Assembly: GCF_022549355.1 (NCBI RefSeq)
Contig: NZ_JAKZGL010000004.1
Coordinates: forward strand, 124,001-188,000
From: Acinetobacter sp. NIPH 2699
Lineage (GTDB): Bacteria > Pseudomonadota > Gammaproteobacteria > Pseudomonadales > Moraxellaceae
Reading direction: 5' to 3'
Length of the DNA stretch: 64,000 nucleotides
Positions 1 to 9,487 of this stretch are shown piece by piece. How positions within the stretch are numbered: the first letter of the stretch is position 1; the number at the start of each line of letters is the position of its first letter. The notes under the pieces were generated by a model that saw nothing but the letters and a program-made list of their open reading frames with translations, searched no databases and was not told the origin of the DNA. The translations under genes and the position numbers were made by a program.

Positions 1-777
1 CCTCATCCACATTTGCAAGCAAATTTAGAAGATGGCGTACTCACCTTAGCCATTAACCGCTCAGAAGCTAAAAATGCGCTTTATGGTGAACTTTATCTTT
101 GGATTGCACAAGCATTTGACGAAGCAGATACTGATAAAAATGTTCGTGTTGTGATTTTCCGTGGTGCAGAAAATGATTTCTCTGCGGGTAATGACATGAA
201 AGACTTCATGGGCTTTATGCAAAAACCACTTGAAGCTCCTGCTGGTGAAGGCCCTCCATTTGTATTATTAAAAGCCGCAGCACGTTTTTCTAAGCCACTG
301 ATTATCGCAGTAAAAGGTGTGGCAATCGGTATTGGTGTAACGATTTTACTCCATGCTGACCTCGTATATGCAGACAAGACTGCATTATTCCAAATTCCTT
401 TTGTGAGCCTTGGTCTTTCACCAGAAGGTGCGGCAAGTCGTTTATTAGTACAACAAGCAGGCTACCATAAGGCAGCAGAATTATTATTCACAGCGAAAAA
501 GTTTGATGCAGCAACTGCACAACAAGCCAATCTCATCAATGATGTAGTTGACGATGTCTATGCAACAGCGCAACAAACAGCGCAACAGCTCGCTGCTCTA
601 CCATTGGCTTCACTCAAGCAAAGTAAAGCATTGATGAAAAAGGATTTAGCTGAAATCATTAGCTGTATTGATGAAGAAGCTGAAATCTTTATGCAGCGCG
701 TACGCTCACCTGAAATGATGGAAGCAGTACAAGCATTTATGCAAAAACGTAAACCTGATTTTTCACAGTTCAACTAA
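1..777 (+). CDS. Enoyl-CoA hydratase/isomerase family protein (5' end outside window)
   Basis: Crotonase-fold protein, expected to hydrate or isomerise enoyl-CoA thioesters in fatty-acid or related acyl-CoA breakdown in the cytoplasm. The frame is open to the first base (PHPHLQANLEDG...), so the true start probably lies just outside; the TTG at 13 is the only internal early start and is unconvincing. Visible family features are the N-terminal INRSEAKNAL segment, the oxyanion-hole stretch FSAGNDMKDF and the second signature region KPLIIAVKGVAIGIGVTILLHADLVYA, followed by a serine/proline-containing LGLSPEGAASRLL segment. The exact substrate cannot be told from sequence. A strong terminator follows at 803-836. 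Family assignment is confident; a specific name (PaaF, FadB-like and so on) is not justified. Confidence 0.88.
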   Translation, partial: PHPHLQANLEDGVLTLAINRSEAKNALYGELYLWIAQAFDEADTDKNVRVVIFRGAENDFSAGNDMKDFMGFMQKPLEAPAGEGPPFVLLKAAARFSKPLIIAVKGVAIGIGVTILLHADLVYADKTALFQIPFVSLGLSPEGAASRLLVQQAGYHKAAELLFTAKKFDAATAQQANLINDVVDDVYATAQQTAQQLAALPLASLKQSKALMKKDLAEIISCIDEEAEIFMQRVRSPEMMEAVQAFMQKRKPDFSQFN

Positions 778-802
778 ATTGACGCTAAAATCGCTGCATA
801 AG

Positions 803-836
803 ACCACTTAGTTCATAGAACTAGGTGGTTTTTTTA
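803..836 (+). terminator. Rho-independent terminator after enoyl-CoA hydratase gene
   Basis: Arms ACCACTTAGTTC (803-814) and GAACTAGGTGGT (818-829) pair over 12 positions with one G-U wobble and a 3-base loop, followed by a run of seven or more T. Confidence 0.88.
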
Positions 837-884
837 TTGAACGTCCCAATATGAATAATAAATACCTAGGAATGACCTTGTCTC

Positions 885-1646
885 ATGTCAGATCAAACAA
901 AAGCTGAAAAGAAACGTTATTACGAAGCTGCACCACAAGATATTGATGTTGCCAACTTTCGTAAAGTAGTTGAAAGCCGCCGTTCTGTACGTAAATTTAC
1001 CGATAAACCTATTCCGAATGAAATTTTAGATGCGTGTTTGGATTTGGCATTGCTTGCGCCAAACTCATCAAATTTACAGCCGTGGACTTTCTATGTGGTA
1101 CAACATCCCACCAAGAAGAAACAACTGGTCAAAGCATGTTTAAACCAACTTGCTGCGAAAACAGCGCCTGAATTGATCGTGTGTGTCGCTCGAACGGATC
1201 GTGTTGATGAAATGGCGAAACTGAATATCAGTGAGTTCCCTTTTCCAGAAGCTCCACCAACAGTACAAAAGTATTACCGCTTTATTCCATATAACTATAA
1301 AACAGGTTACTTCAATGCATTGGGGAATTTTAAGAAAGTCGCTTTCAAAGTCGCACGTACGCTAGACAAGCAACTTCCTGTCACAGCATTTAACCCTGCT
1401 GATGCAAAATTATGGGCAACCAAAACCACTGCTTTAGCGTGTGAAAACCTAGTATTGGCTTTACGTGCCTACGGTTTTGATAGTTGTATGATGGAAGGTT
1501 TTGATGAACCTTTAGTCCGTAAAATATTAAAACTCAATGACCAACAATACCCTGTCATGGTGATTAGCGCAGGTGAACGAGCAGAAGATGGTGTGTTCTT
1601 CCCTCAATATCGTTTTGACCGTGATTTATTTATTCAAAAAGTCTAG
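885..1646 (+). CDS. Nitroreductase family flavoprotein
   Basis: FMN-dependent oxidoreductase of the nitroreductase fold, using NAD(P)H to reduce nitro, quinone or similar compounds; the physiological substrate is not evident. The protein has 253 residues. The N-terminal segment ESRRSVRKFTDKPIPNEILDACLDLALLAPNSSNLQPW is the classic FMN-phosphate binding start of the family, and the C-terminal CENLVLALRAYGFDSCMMEGFDEPLVRKIL helix matches the family core. The ATG at 885 is preceded by AGGA about 12 bases upstream. There is a separate promoter region, because a terminator at 803-836 isolates it from the gene before. It converges with the Nif3-like gene, leaving 3 bases between stops. Confidence 0.85.
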   Translation: MSDQTKAEKKRYYEAAPQDIDVANFRKVVESRRSVRKFTDKPIPNEILDACLDLALLAPNSSNLQPWTFYVVQHPTKKKQLVKACLNQLAAKTAPELIVCVARTDRVDEMAKLNISEFPFPEAPPTVQKYYRFIPYNYKTGYFNALGNFKKVAFKVARTLDKQLPVTAFNPADAKLWATKTTALACENLVLALRAYGFDSCMMEGFDEPLVRKILKLNDQQYPVMVISAGERAEDGVFFPQYRFDRDLFIQKV

Positions 1647-1649
1647 TTC

Positions 1650-1964
1650 TTATTGGATATCTAAAATTTGTATAAACTCAAAGGCAGGCTCTTCATAAGG
1701 ATGGCTTGCCTTGAGTGCTTTTGCGACCGCACTGGCTTTTTCTTCTGCAACAATCGTTTCCACGCGCCATTCTTCGAGTTGTTCTAATGTATCTAACTGT
1801 CCTAAAAATGGATTTGCACCTTTAACGGGCTTAAATTGCCCTATCCCTTTCACTTGCCATGCACAGTGTTCATAATTTCCAATTCCACCTGCCCCAGCTT
1901 CAAAAATCGCTTGTTTGGTGGATTCAAGGTGAGATTCAGGCACGTAATAAATCAGCTTTAACAT
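1650..1964 (-). CDS. Small Nif3/YqfO-like (CutA-fold) protein
   Basis: A protein of about 104 residues resembling the stand-alone version of the CutA-like domain inserted in YqfO/NIF3 family proteins (MLKLIYYVPESHLESTKQAIFEAGAGGIGNYEHCAWQVKGIGQF...HPYEEPAFEFIQI). The GAGxxGxYxxC segment and the HPYEEPA segment are typical and probably bind metal; the cellular role of the family is unsettled. I chose the ATG at 1964 over an in-frame GTG at 1973 because the GTG would overlap the upstream specificity-subunit gene. With the ATG, one base separates it from that stop, so it is probably now read from the restriction-modification transcript. Confidence 0.8.
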   Translation of the reverse strand: MLKLIYYVPESHLESTKQAIFEAGAGGIGNYEHCAWQVKGIGQFKPVKGANPFLGQLDTLEQLEEWRVETIVAEEKASAVAKALKASHPYEEPAFEFIQILDIQ

Positions 1965-1965
1965 A

Positions 1966-3120
1966 TTATGCACCTATTATCCCCTTTGTTTTTTCAATCC
2001 GTTGATCTAAGTAGTCGACTACATTTTTAATAACTACCTTTTGCATTGCAGAAATTACTGTACTCATATAGTCATAGTCAGGAGTATTATCTGGTTTAAC
2101 AGGTAAAGAAATATATGTATTTTTGAGTTCAATTTTTGTTGCTTTAGAATTATAAGTATATTTTTGTAAAATTACTTTTTTAATAGAAGTCATAAAAAAT
2201 TGAGCCGTCATCCGATTAAGATTCTCAGATTGTAATACGCTTGTTGCTCCATGCCCATCTTTTAAATAAAATGGTGTATCCAAATAAACTGTATTTTGAT
2301 TATTTGAATGAATCAAAATAGTAGGTTTACTCAATTTATTATTTAAAACTTCCGCTTTTAAATGTCGATACTCAATAACTCCATTATAGACTGTTGCTTG
2401 ACCATAAAAAGGATATTTTAACTCGTTAGAAATAGTTAATGAATCTAAATGTAAAGGATTGAGTTCAGAAATATTTTTCTGCCAAACCAATACGTCTTCC
2501 ATCCTAAACTCTTTTAAAGTTACTTTCTCCAAAACATTTAAAGCATTTTTTTCATTTAAATCAAGCTCATAACTTGACATACCTGTAGCATTCATGTATA
2601 ATTCGAGGGTAGCGAGGCGCTCTGTTTCGAGGGTAGAAACAAATTTTTCAATATAATCGAAAGCAATTTCTTGTTTACCATCTTTATTAACTGTTGGAAG
2701 CTGAATTCTTATTTCAGGAGCATCTGAAGCATAAAAATTTCTTGAGTAATCAAATTTCCCAGAAATTGCTTTTTCAATTAATGGTGCTATATATAAAAGT
2801 ATATATTTTGAATATTTTTGCTCGCTACTTACTAAAACTGTAACATGATCATCTGCTCCATAATCAAAACTACGATAAAAAACTGAACCGAACATATCAA
2901 TCGTTAAACTATTTGCTGGAAAAATTTCAATATCATTTCCAACATAACTTGATAAGCCTTGTTTTCCAACGCCCGCAGTAATAAAAGGTATTATTCCTGC
3001 AATTCTATCAAGTGATTTTAAGCGTTTTCCTCTTTTAATAACACTAAACAATTCTCCAATCTCATATTCCTGCCATTCAACGCCATAATCTTCATCCAAC
3101 TGTTCCAGTTGTTTTTGCAT
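1966..3120 (-). CDS. Specificity (S) subunit of a BcgI-type restriction-modification system
   Basis: DNA target-recognition subunit, 384 residues. It has the two-half layout of Type I/BcgI S proteins: a first half starting YEIGELFSVIKRGKRL with the segment IPFITAGVGKQGLSSYVG, then a helical spacer (residues about 160-200), then a second target-recognition half with YPFYGQATVYNGVIEY and FYLKDGHGATSVLQ, ending in a coiled helix (VVDYLDQRIEKTKG). Each half should read one part of a bipartite target. It lies 11 bases after the nuclease-methyltransferase stop, so the two are co-transcribed. The length is close to BcgI B (somewhat over 340 residues). The recognition sequence cannot be predicted. 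Codon usage is more AT-rich than the flanking housekeeping genes, which fits transfer. Confidence 0.85.
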   Translation of the reverse strand: MQKQLEQLDEDYGVEWQEYEIGELFSVIKRGKRLKSLDRIAGIIPFITAGVGKQGLSSYVGNDIEIFPANSLTIDMFGSVFYRSFDYGADDHVTVLVSSEQKYSKYILLYIAPLIEKAISGKFDYSRNFYASDAPEIRIQLPTVNKDGKQEIAFDYIEKFVSTLETERLATLELYMNATGMSSYELDLNEKNALNVLEKVTLKEFRMEDVLVWQKNISELNPLHLDSLTISNELKYPFYGQATVYNGVIEYRHLKAEVLNNKLSKPTILIHSNNQNTVYLDTPFYLKDGHGATSVLQSENLNRMTAQFFMTSIKKVILQKYTYNSKATKIELKNTYISLPVKPDNTPDYDYMSTVISAMQKVVIKNVVDYLDQRIEKTKGIIGA

Positions 3121-3131
3121 TGAATGGCAAT

Positions 3132-5150
3132 CTACTTTCCCAAGCCAGCATCACCTTTTAAAAGCTGGTCAACTTCCCAAGCAAGGTAATCAGCGACTGT
3201 CTTTCTAAAATCATCAAAGGTCGGTTTCGTATCAATTACTTTGTGTTGATCAAAATTCCAATCTGCGCCTGATTGACCAATAAAATCCTCTACAAAAATA
3301 GCATTTAAATCCCAACTTGCTTCAATTTTTGCTCTTGTTCCTGCTTTATAAATTTTCACAATATCATCATAGCGTTTGGTCGGCTCATCAATTTCTTGTA
3401 AAGCTCGACTTGTCCGCTTATAACCATCATTCCTAAAATCTATGAATTTAACAGTTTGCTCAAAATCATGTGCTTTATGCGCTTCAAAAACATAAATACT
3501 GGTTTGTACCCCTGCCATTGGCTGAAATAAATCCGTTGGCATTTTAATACTCGCAATTAAAGTATGCTTTTTAAGTATGGCTTGATTTGTTTTTATTGCT
3601 TTACCTGAACCTGCCGAATCTTGAATAATAATTGCACCTAAACCACCTTTCTCCATCTTATCTAAACCAAAAGCAATAAATGGCATACCATTTTCTTCAT
3701 AACTAAATGGCGGATTAAGTAATAATTTGTCAGCTTTAAAAGCTGTATAGAGCTCTTCTGGTGTTCTAAATGTATTTCCTTTCTGAATATTAGAACTACC
3801 ATCACCACGTAAAATCATATTGGTTGCGGCTAATGTATACATTTCTGCATTAAGTTCCACACCTAATAATTGCTGTTTTTTAATCTTATTTTCTTTATCT
3901 ATAGCAGCAGATGTTTTTTTACCATGAGTATTCTCAGCATCTCGAATCATCATTTCCATAGCTGAAATCAAAAATCCCGCTGAACCTGTTGCTAAGTCCA
4001 TTACTCTAGAGTTTTGATTCACATTTAAAATCGTTGCCATCATTTTAGTAATATATGGCGGTGTAAGTACAATTCCGATTTCCTTACCATCACCAAGAGC
4101 ATATTTTAAAAATTCTGAATACATTTCTCCCATAATATCAAGATGACCAGCCATTGCATCGATAGATAAGAAAATATTATGGTAAATAAAAGAAAAAATC
4201 TGTTTATTAGTACTCGCTTCACCATTAATTAGCTTTGCAACTTCTTTATCGAGCACACTCTTCTCATCACGTTGTGCATCTTTTGAAATTTCAGAAAAGC
4301 TGGCTAACATCAATTTTTGTTTATCAAATGGAATATCTCTAGCATTTAAAAATTCTTTGATTTGATTAACAATTTGTATGCCATCACGTTTAGAATCAGT
4401 TTGAATACCCTTAAGATCTTCAGGTATCAAACCATCTTGAATTTTGTTTTCATTTTTATCTTCCACAGGTTGCATTGCTAACAGCATACCCGACACATAA
4501 AGTACACGCTGTGGCGCAGTAATATTTAAATTGTGCATCAGTTTATTTAAATTTTTTGCATATCGTTGTAATTGGGCTTGTGAACTAATTAAAATGTCAT
4601 GCTTTTCTTGTTCAGTTAAAACTGCCTCATTATAGAACTCATCAAAAGTTTTCTCAGTTTCCAAAAAATCAAGTGTTGTTACATTTTCAAGCAATTTAAA
4701 AGAATGCTCCCCTGAACCATAAACATAATAGACTTTAATATTAATCGTTTCATCAGAGTCCCCAGAAATCCCAATTGCAATGACTTCATGGTACTGCGCT
4801 GAAGCAATCATACCTGTTGCATAATACAATGCACCATTTACAGCATAATTTGAGATCGATTTAGCATCAAATTTAATACCATCTTTTGACTCTGCCACTA
4901 GTTTTTTAAGCCCTAACTTATTCTCAATGACAACAGGAATTTGATATTTTGTTAAGCTAAAATCAGGTTTTCCAAAATTGGTTTTATTTTCAGTTTTTGC
5001 ACGCCCTTTTAGAGCTTCTTTCAAATAATCGGGGATTGCAGATTCAGTATAATAATCCTGCTGATTTTTAAGTTTTAATTTACTAAATTTAACCTTAACC
5101 CAATCATTAATATGATCTTCAAGCGTATAGTTTTTTTGATTCTGTGCCAT
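3132..5150 (-). CDS. Fused restriction endonuclease / N6-adenine DNA methyltransferase (BcgI A-like, Type IIB)
   Basis: A single 672-residue chain carrying both cleavage and modification. The N-terminal nuclease shows a PD-(D/E)xK site: PD at residues 62-63 and E76-N-K78. A long helical linker leads to a gamma-class adenine methyltransferase: TPPYITKMMA (about 363-371, motif X-like), motif I DLATGSAGF (385-393) and catalytic motif IV NPPF (479-482). The arrangement, plus a separate S subunit and no HsdR helicase, matches BcgI-like Type IIB enzymes, which cut on both sides of a bipartite site. It would protect the host by methylating adenine in both half-sites. The operon starts 57 bases after the purL terminator. 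Family assignment is by motif and layout; the specificity is unknown. Confidence 0.87.
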   Translation of the reverse strand: MAQNQKNYTLEDHINDWVKVKFSKLKLKNQQDYYTESAIPDYLKEALKGRAKTENKTNFGKPDFSLTKYQIPVVIENKLGLKKLVAESKDGIKFDAKSISNYAVNGALYYATGMIASAQYHEVIAIGISGDSDETINIKVYYVYGSGEHSFKLLENVTTLDFLETEKTFDEFYNEAVLTEQEKHDILISSQAQLQRYAKNLNKLMHNLNITAPQRVLYVSGMLLAMQPVEDKNENKIQDGLIPEDLKGIQTDSKRDGIQIVNQIKEFLNARDIPFDKQKLMLASFSEISKDAQRDEKSVLDKEVAKLINGEASTNKQIFSFIYHNIFLSIDAMAGHLDIMGEMYSEFLKYALGDGKEIGIVLTPPYITKMMATILNVNQNSRVMDLATGSAGFLISAMEMMIRDAENTHGKKTSAAIDKENKIKKQQLLGVELNAEMYTLAATNMILRGDGSSNIQKGNTFRTPEELYTAFKADKLLLNPPFSYEENGMPFIAFGLDKMEKGGLGAIIIQDSAGSGKAIKTNQAILKKHTLIASIKMPTDLFQPMAGVQTSIYVFEAHKAHDFEQTVKFIDFRNDGYKRTSRALQEIDEPTKRYDDIVKIYKAGTRAKIEASWDLNAIFVEDFIGQSGADWNFDQHKVIDTKPTFDDFRKTVADYLAWEVDQLLKGDAGLGK

Positions 5151-5197
5151 TTTTACTACCTAACAACTATACTGTCACTTATTTTACATTAAAATGA

Positions 5198-5250
5198 AAT
5201 AAATAAAGGGTTTGTAGAATTTTATTTATAATTCTACAAACCCGTTTATG
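5198..5250 (-). terminator. purL terminator
   Basis: A perfect 13-base inverted repeat (5208-5220 with 5231-5243; arm GGGTTTGTAGAAT) with a 10-base loop; on the minus strand it is followed by a T-rich tract. It separates purL from the restriction-modification operon. Confidence 0.85.
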
Positions 5251-5260
5251 TTAATAAAAT

Positions 5261-8200
5261 TTAGCCAATAAATTTACGGGCATTACGGAACATACGTAAC
5301 CATGCACCATCTTCAGCCCAATCTTCAGGCTTCCAAGAATGCTGTAAAGCACGGAAGTTACGTTCAGGGTGCGGCATCATGACTGTTGCACGACCATCTT
5401 TAGAGGTCAAACCTGTAATCGCTTCAGGTGAGCCATTCGGGTTCAATGGATAGTGTTGCGTTGGATGACCCAAGCTATCCACATAACGCAAGATCACCTG
5501 ATTCTCTGCATTTAAAGCTGCAAGTTGCTGTTCAGTCGCAACCAGACGACCTTCACCATGCGCAACAGCGATTGGTAAAATCGAACCTTGCATATCTTCA
5601 AGCAATACTGAAACCGATTTTTCTACACGAACATTTACTGCACGTGCTTCAAAAACTTCTGAAGTATTACGATGGAAACGTCCCCAATGTTCTGCACCTG
5701 GAATCAGTGGTGCAAGTTGAGAGATCATTTGACAGCCGTTACACACACCTAAGCTGAATGTATCTTCACGATGGAAGAACTGTTCAAACTGATCACGTAA
5801 CTTTGCATTGAATAACACTGATTTAGCCCAGCCCCCACCTGCACCCATCACGTCACCGTATGAGAAGCCACCACACGCCACTAAGCCTTCAAAATCACTT
5901 AAGCTCACACGACCTGCAAGTAAGTCACTCATATGCACGTCGATGGTATTGAAGCCGACTTTATCAAAAGCAGCCGCCATTTCGACATGACCATTGACAC
6001 CCTGCTCACGCAAAATGGCCATATTTGGACGACGTGTATTAATAAATGGCGCTTCCACAGGCTCATTTAAATCATAAGTTGCTTGTGCAATTAAACCTTT
6101 GTGGTTTTGATCTGCAATGAGTACAAACTCTTGATCTGCGGTTTCAACATTGTCACGTAAACGCTGGATCTGATGTGAAACTTCTGCCCATGCTTGTTGT
6201 AATTCAGCACGTTCCAAAGTTAAACCATTTACAAGCAATTGATCAGTTGTATTCACTTTACCAACCACAGCGATTGCATCTTTCAAACTTGATGCTGCAA
6301 CTTCAACTTCTAATTGCGCCCAATCAGCAGCCGTGATTTGTAAAACTGCACCAATTTCTTCTGCAAATAAGCTTTCAGTTGATTGATTTTCTAATGCGAC
6401 ACCTAAACGTGATGCAAACATCATTTCAGCAATAGTCGCTAATAAACCACCATCACCGATGTCATGGTAAGCCTTGATCACGCCACGATTGTTCCAGTCT
6501 TGAATCAATGCAAAGAATGCTTTGAAGTCATCAAAACTATCCACATCTGGTGTGACTGAACCAATTGCTTTATACACTTGTGCAAGGATCGAACCACCTA
6601 AACGGAACTGACCTTTAGACAAATCAATACGAACTAATACCGAATCAGCTAAATTCTTCAATTCAGGTGTTAAGGTTTTACGAACATCTAATACAGGAGC
6701 AAATGCAGTGATCACACCTGTCATTGGCGAAGTCACCGCTTTGTCTTCACCATCATTCCAAGTGGTACGCATTGAAAGTGAATCTTTACCGACAGGAATT
6801 GCGATACCCAATGCAGGACACATTTCCATACCAATCGCTTTCACGCCTTCAAACAGTGCTTGGTCTTCACCTTTTTGCCCTGCTGCTGCCATCCAGTTTG
6901 CAGAAAGTTTGATATCACTGATTTGTTCAATGTTGGCACAGGCAATATTGCTAATCGCTTCTGCAACCGCTAAACGAGCAGATGCTGCTGGGTTTAACAA
7001 TGCAACTGGTGGACGTTCGCCCATTGCCATTGCTTCACCAGTAAAGCCTTGTAAGCTTGTGGTGGTCACTGCTGCATCGGCAACAGGTACTTGCCAACGA
7101 CCAACCATTTGATCACGTGCAACCATACCAGTAATCGAGCGGTCGCCAATGGTGATCAAGAATGATTTAGAAGCAACAGTTGGATTTTTTAAGACACGGA
7201 AAATCGCATCTTTCAAATCAACTTTGGTCACATCAAAGTCAGTGCCTGTACGTTCAATGCTTTCGTAAGCACGTTGCATACGTGGTGTACCACCCAACAT
7301 TACTTGCATTGGGATATCGACCGCATTATTTTCAAACAATGGATCTTCAACCGTTAAATGACGTGCTTCAGTCGCTTCACCGAGTACTGCAAACGGACAA
7401 CGTTCACGCGCACAAATCGCTTCGAATTGCTCTAAAGAATCTGGGCGAATAGCGAGCACATAACGTTCTTGTGCTTCATTTGACCAGATTTCCATTGGGC
7501 TCATGCCCGGCTCTAATGATGGAATCTTACGCAGGTTAAGGATTGCACCTAACTCGTGATCGTTCACAAGTTCAGGCATCGCATTGGATAAACCACCTGC
7601 CCCAACGTCATGTACAGACACGATTGGGTTGAAATCTTCTAAACGCCAGCACGTATCAATCACTTCTTGGCAACGGCGCTCCATTTCTGGGTTTTCACGT
7701 TGTACAGAAGCGAAGTCTAAACTTTCACCCATCGTGCCGCTATCTACAGAAGACGCTGCACCACCACCCAAACCGATCAACATTGCAGGGCCACCCAATA
7801 CAATGAGTAAGTCACCCGGCTGGATCGCATCTTTTTCAACATGGTCAGGACGGATGTTACCGTAACCACCTGCGATCATGATTGGTTTATGGAAGCCTTT
7901 CACTTCACCGTTGACATTCTGTTCAAACGTACGGAAATAACCATTCAGTGCAGGACGACCAAACTCATTGTTAAATGCCGCGCCACCCAATGGACCTTCA
8001 ATCATGATTTGTAATGGCGATGCCATACGTGAAGGTTTGCCGTAATTGTCTTCCCAAGGTTGTTCAAAACCCGGAATATTTAAGTTAGAAACCGTAAAGC
8101 CAGTTAAGCCCGCTTTTGGTTTACCACCACGACCTGTTGCACCTTCATCACGGATTTCACCGCCCGAACCTGTTGCAGCACCCGCAAATGGAGAAATTGC

Positions 8201-9091
8201 AGTTGGGTGGTTATGAGTTTCCACCTTCATCAAGATATGAGCGGCTTGGCTCTTATATTTATAAACGAAGTGACCATTTTCATCCGCTTTCGGATAAAAA
8301 CGCATGGTGTCATAACCCACGATCACAGAAGCATTATCTTTATAAGCAGATAACACGTCTGTAGGCGACTCTTTATAAGTGTTTTTAATCATTTGGAACA
8401 AGGATAATGGCTGTTTCTCACCATCAATTGTCCATTCAGAACCAAAGATTTTATGACGACAGTGCTCAGAGTTTGCCTGTGCAAACATCATCAATTCGAT
8501 GTCATTTGGATTACGACCGAGTTTGGTAAATGCTGCTACTAAATAATCAATTTCTTCATCAGAGAGCGCAAAGCCAAACTCATTGTTGGCCTTCACTAAT
8601 GCTTCTTTTCCTTGACTCAAGATATCAATTGAGTTTAAAGGCTTCGGTGCTGTTTCAGAGAATAATGCTTTTGCATCATCAATTTGAGCAAAAACATTTT
8701 CTGTCATACGATCATGTAATGCCAATTTCAATTCGTTCGAAATCTCTTTTACACCTTTCAATGTAAATAAAAGACCACGCTCCAAACGGTGAATGGGCGT
8801 ATTACAATTTTGGAAAATATCGGTTGCTTTAGATGACCACGGCGAGATTGTCCCGACACGCGGTGTGACTAAAATCTGGATTTCATCACTTGCAGCTTGG
8901 CGAAGTTCGAAAGATTGACCATCGTTTAAAAGTTGTAATGCCGATTGATGTTGCTGCTCGTTGAGCGCTTGATCAAACAAATAAACCCACTGGCTGTCAA
9001 AAGATTGAACAGAACTCATTGACGCTAAACGGTTTAAGAGTTGAGCTTTCTTGAAAGAAGAATGTGCTGATGCACCGGCCACGATAAACAT
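5261..9091 (-). CDS. purL: Phosphoribosylformylglycinamidine synthase (FGAM synthase)
   Basis: Large single-chain enzyme of de novo purine synthesis: FGAR + glutamine + ATP gives FGAM + glutamate + ADP + Pi. At 1276 residues it is close to the gammaproteobacterial PurL (about 1295). Order of parts: N-terminal PurS-like domain, linker, two PurM-like halves (first with the [32 protein letters not shown] nucleotide segment, second with [17 protein letters not shown]), then a C-terminal class I glutamine amidotransferase with nucleophile Cys in GVCNGCQM, plus HGEGR and the PHPERNFR histidine-glutamate pair. It starts at the ATG at 9091 ([22 protein letters not shown]). It appears to be transcribed alone and ends at a strong terminator. 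Confidence 0.98.
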   Translation of the reverse strand: MFIVAGASAHSSFKKAQLLNRLASMSSVQSFDSQWVYLFDQALNEQQHQSALQLLNDGQSFELRQAASDEIQILVTPRVGTISPWSSKATDIFQNCNTPIHRLERGLLFTLKGVKEISNELKLALHDRMTENVFAQIDDAKALFSETAPKPLNSIDILSQGKEALVKANNEFGFALSDEEIDYLVAAFTKLGRNPNDIELMMFAQANSEHCRHKIFGSEWTIDGEKQPLSLFQMIKNTYKESPTDVLSAYKDNASVIVGYDTMRFYPKADENGHFVYKYKSQAAHILMKVETHNHPTAISPFAGAATGSGGEIRDEGATGRGGKPKAGLTGFTVSNLNIPGFEQPWEDNYGKPSRMASPLQIMIEGPLGGAAFNNEFGRPALNGYFRTFEQNVNGEVKGFHKPIMIAGGYGNIRPDHVEKDAIQPGDLLIVLGGPAMLIGLGGGAASSVDSGTMGESLDFASVQRENPEMERRCQEVIDTCWRLEDFNPIVSVHDVGAGGLSNAMPELVNDHELGAILNLRKIPSLEPGMSPMEIWSNEAQERYVLAIRPDSLEQFEAICARERCPFAVLGEATEARHLTVEDPLFENNAVDIPMQVMLGGTPRMQRAYESIERTGTDFDVTKVDLKDAIFRVLKNPTVASKSFLITIGDRSITGMVARDQMVGRWQVPVADAAVTTTSLQGFTGEAMAMGERPPVALLNPAASARLAVAEAISNIACANIEQISDIKLSANWMAAAGQKGEDQALFEGVKAIGMEMCPALGIAIPVGKDSLSMRTTWNDGEDKAVTSPMTGVITAFAPVLDVRKTLTPELKNLADSVLVRIDLSKGQFRLGGSILAQVYKAIGSVTPDVDSFDDFKAFFALIQDWNNRGVIKAYHDIGDGGLLATIAEMMFASRLGVALENQSTESLFAEEIGAVLQITAADWAQLEVEVAASSLKDAIAVVGKVNTTDQLLVNGLTLERAELQQAWAEVSHQIQRLRDNVETADQEFVLIADQNHKGLIAQATYDLNEPVEAPFINTRRPNMAILREQGVNGHVEMAAAFDKVGFNTIDVHMSDLLAGRVSLSDFEGLVACGGFSYGDVMGAGGGWAKSVLFNAKLRDQFEQFFHREDTFSLGVCNGCQMISQLAPLIPGAEHWGRFHRNTSEVFEARAVNVRVEKSVSVLLEDMQGSILPIAVAHGEGRLVATEQQLAALNAENQVILRYVDSLGHPTQHYPLNPNGSPEAITGLTSKDGRATVMMPHPERNFRALQHSWKPEDWAEDGAWLRMFRNARKFIG

Positions 9092-9487
9092 GTTGACTTT
9101 GGCTCCACGGGTGGGTCTAACGAACCTACCACAATGTGACTTATGAAAGAGCGCATATTCTACTGTGAAAGGCTCATTTCAGCTAGCCATATCCATCTTA
9201 AAAACCAGAGTTTTCTGCTCCAAATCACCTAATTCTTTTTAGCTTTATGACTGTTACTGTATTCGTAACAATTCATTTAGTTTGTAAAACAGGCAATATC
9301 TTCTATTTCAGCGTCTTTTTTTTCAATAATTTCCAACGTAGAGAAGCACTTATCACGATAAGTCATATTTTCATTCACCGCTCCATTTATACCGCTTACT
9401 TATCTAAGACAACTTATGTCGCCCTACTCTAGTGCTTTGATATTTTTTTTGGCATGATGATCGTGAATTGATAGTGAATCATGATAC
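9092..9487. other. Divergent intergenic region purL / dgt
   Basis: 396 bases without a convincing gene. It must hold the purL (minus) and dgt (plus) promoters, but I see no well-spaced -35/-10 pair. A small inverted repeat, TGTTAC (9252-9257) with GTAACA (9265-9270), is present. An open frame at 9247-9432 has a phenylalanine-rich, low-complexity translation and no ribosome binding site, so it is not called. Confidence 0.5.

Noticed and set aside
9247..9432. 61-residue frame upstream of dgt
   Set aside because: Low-complexity Phe-rich translation, no ribosome binding site, within an obvious promoter region.
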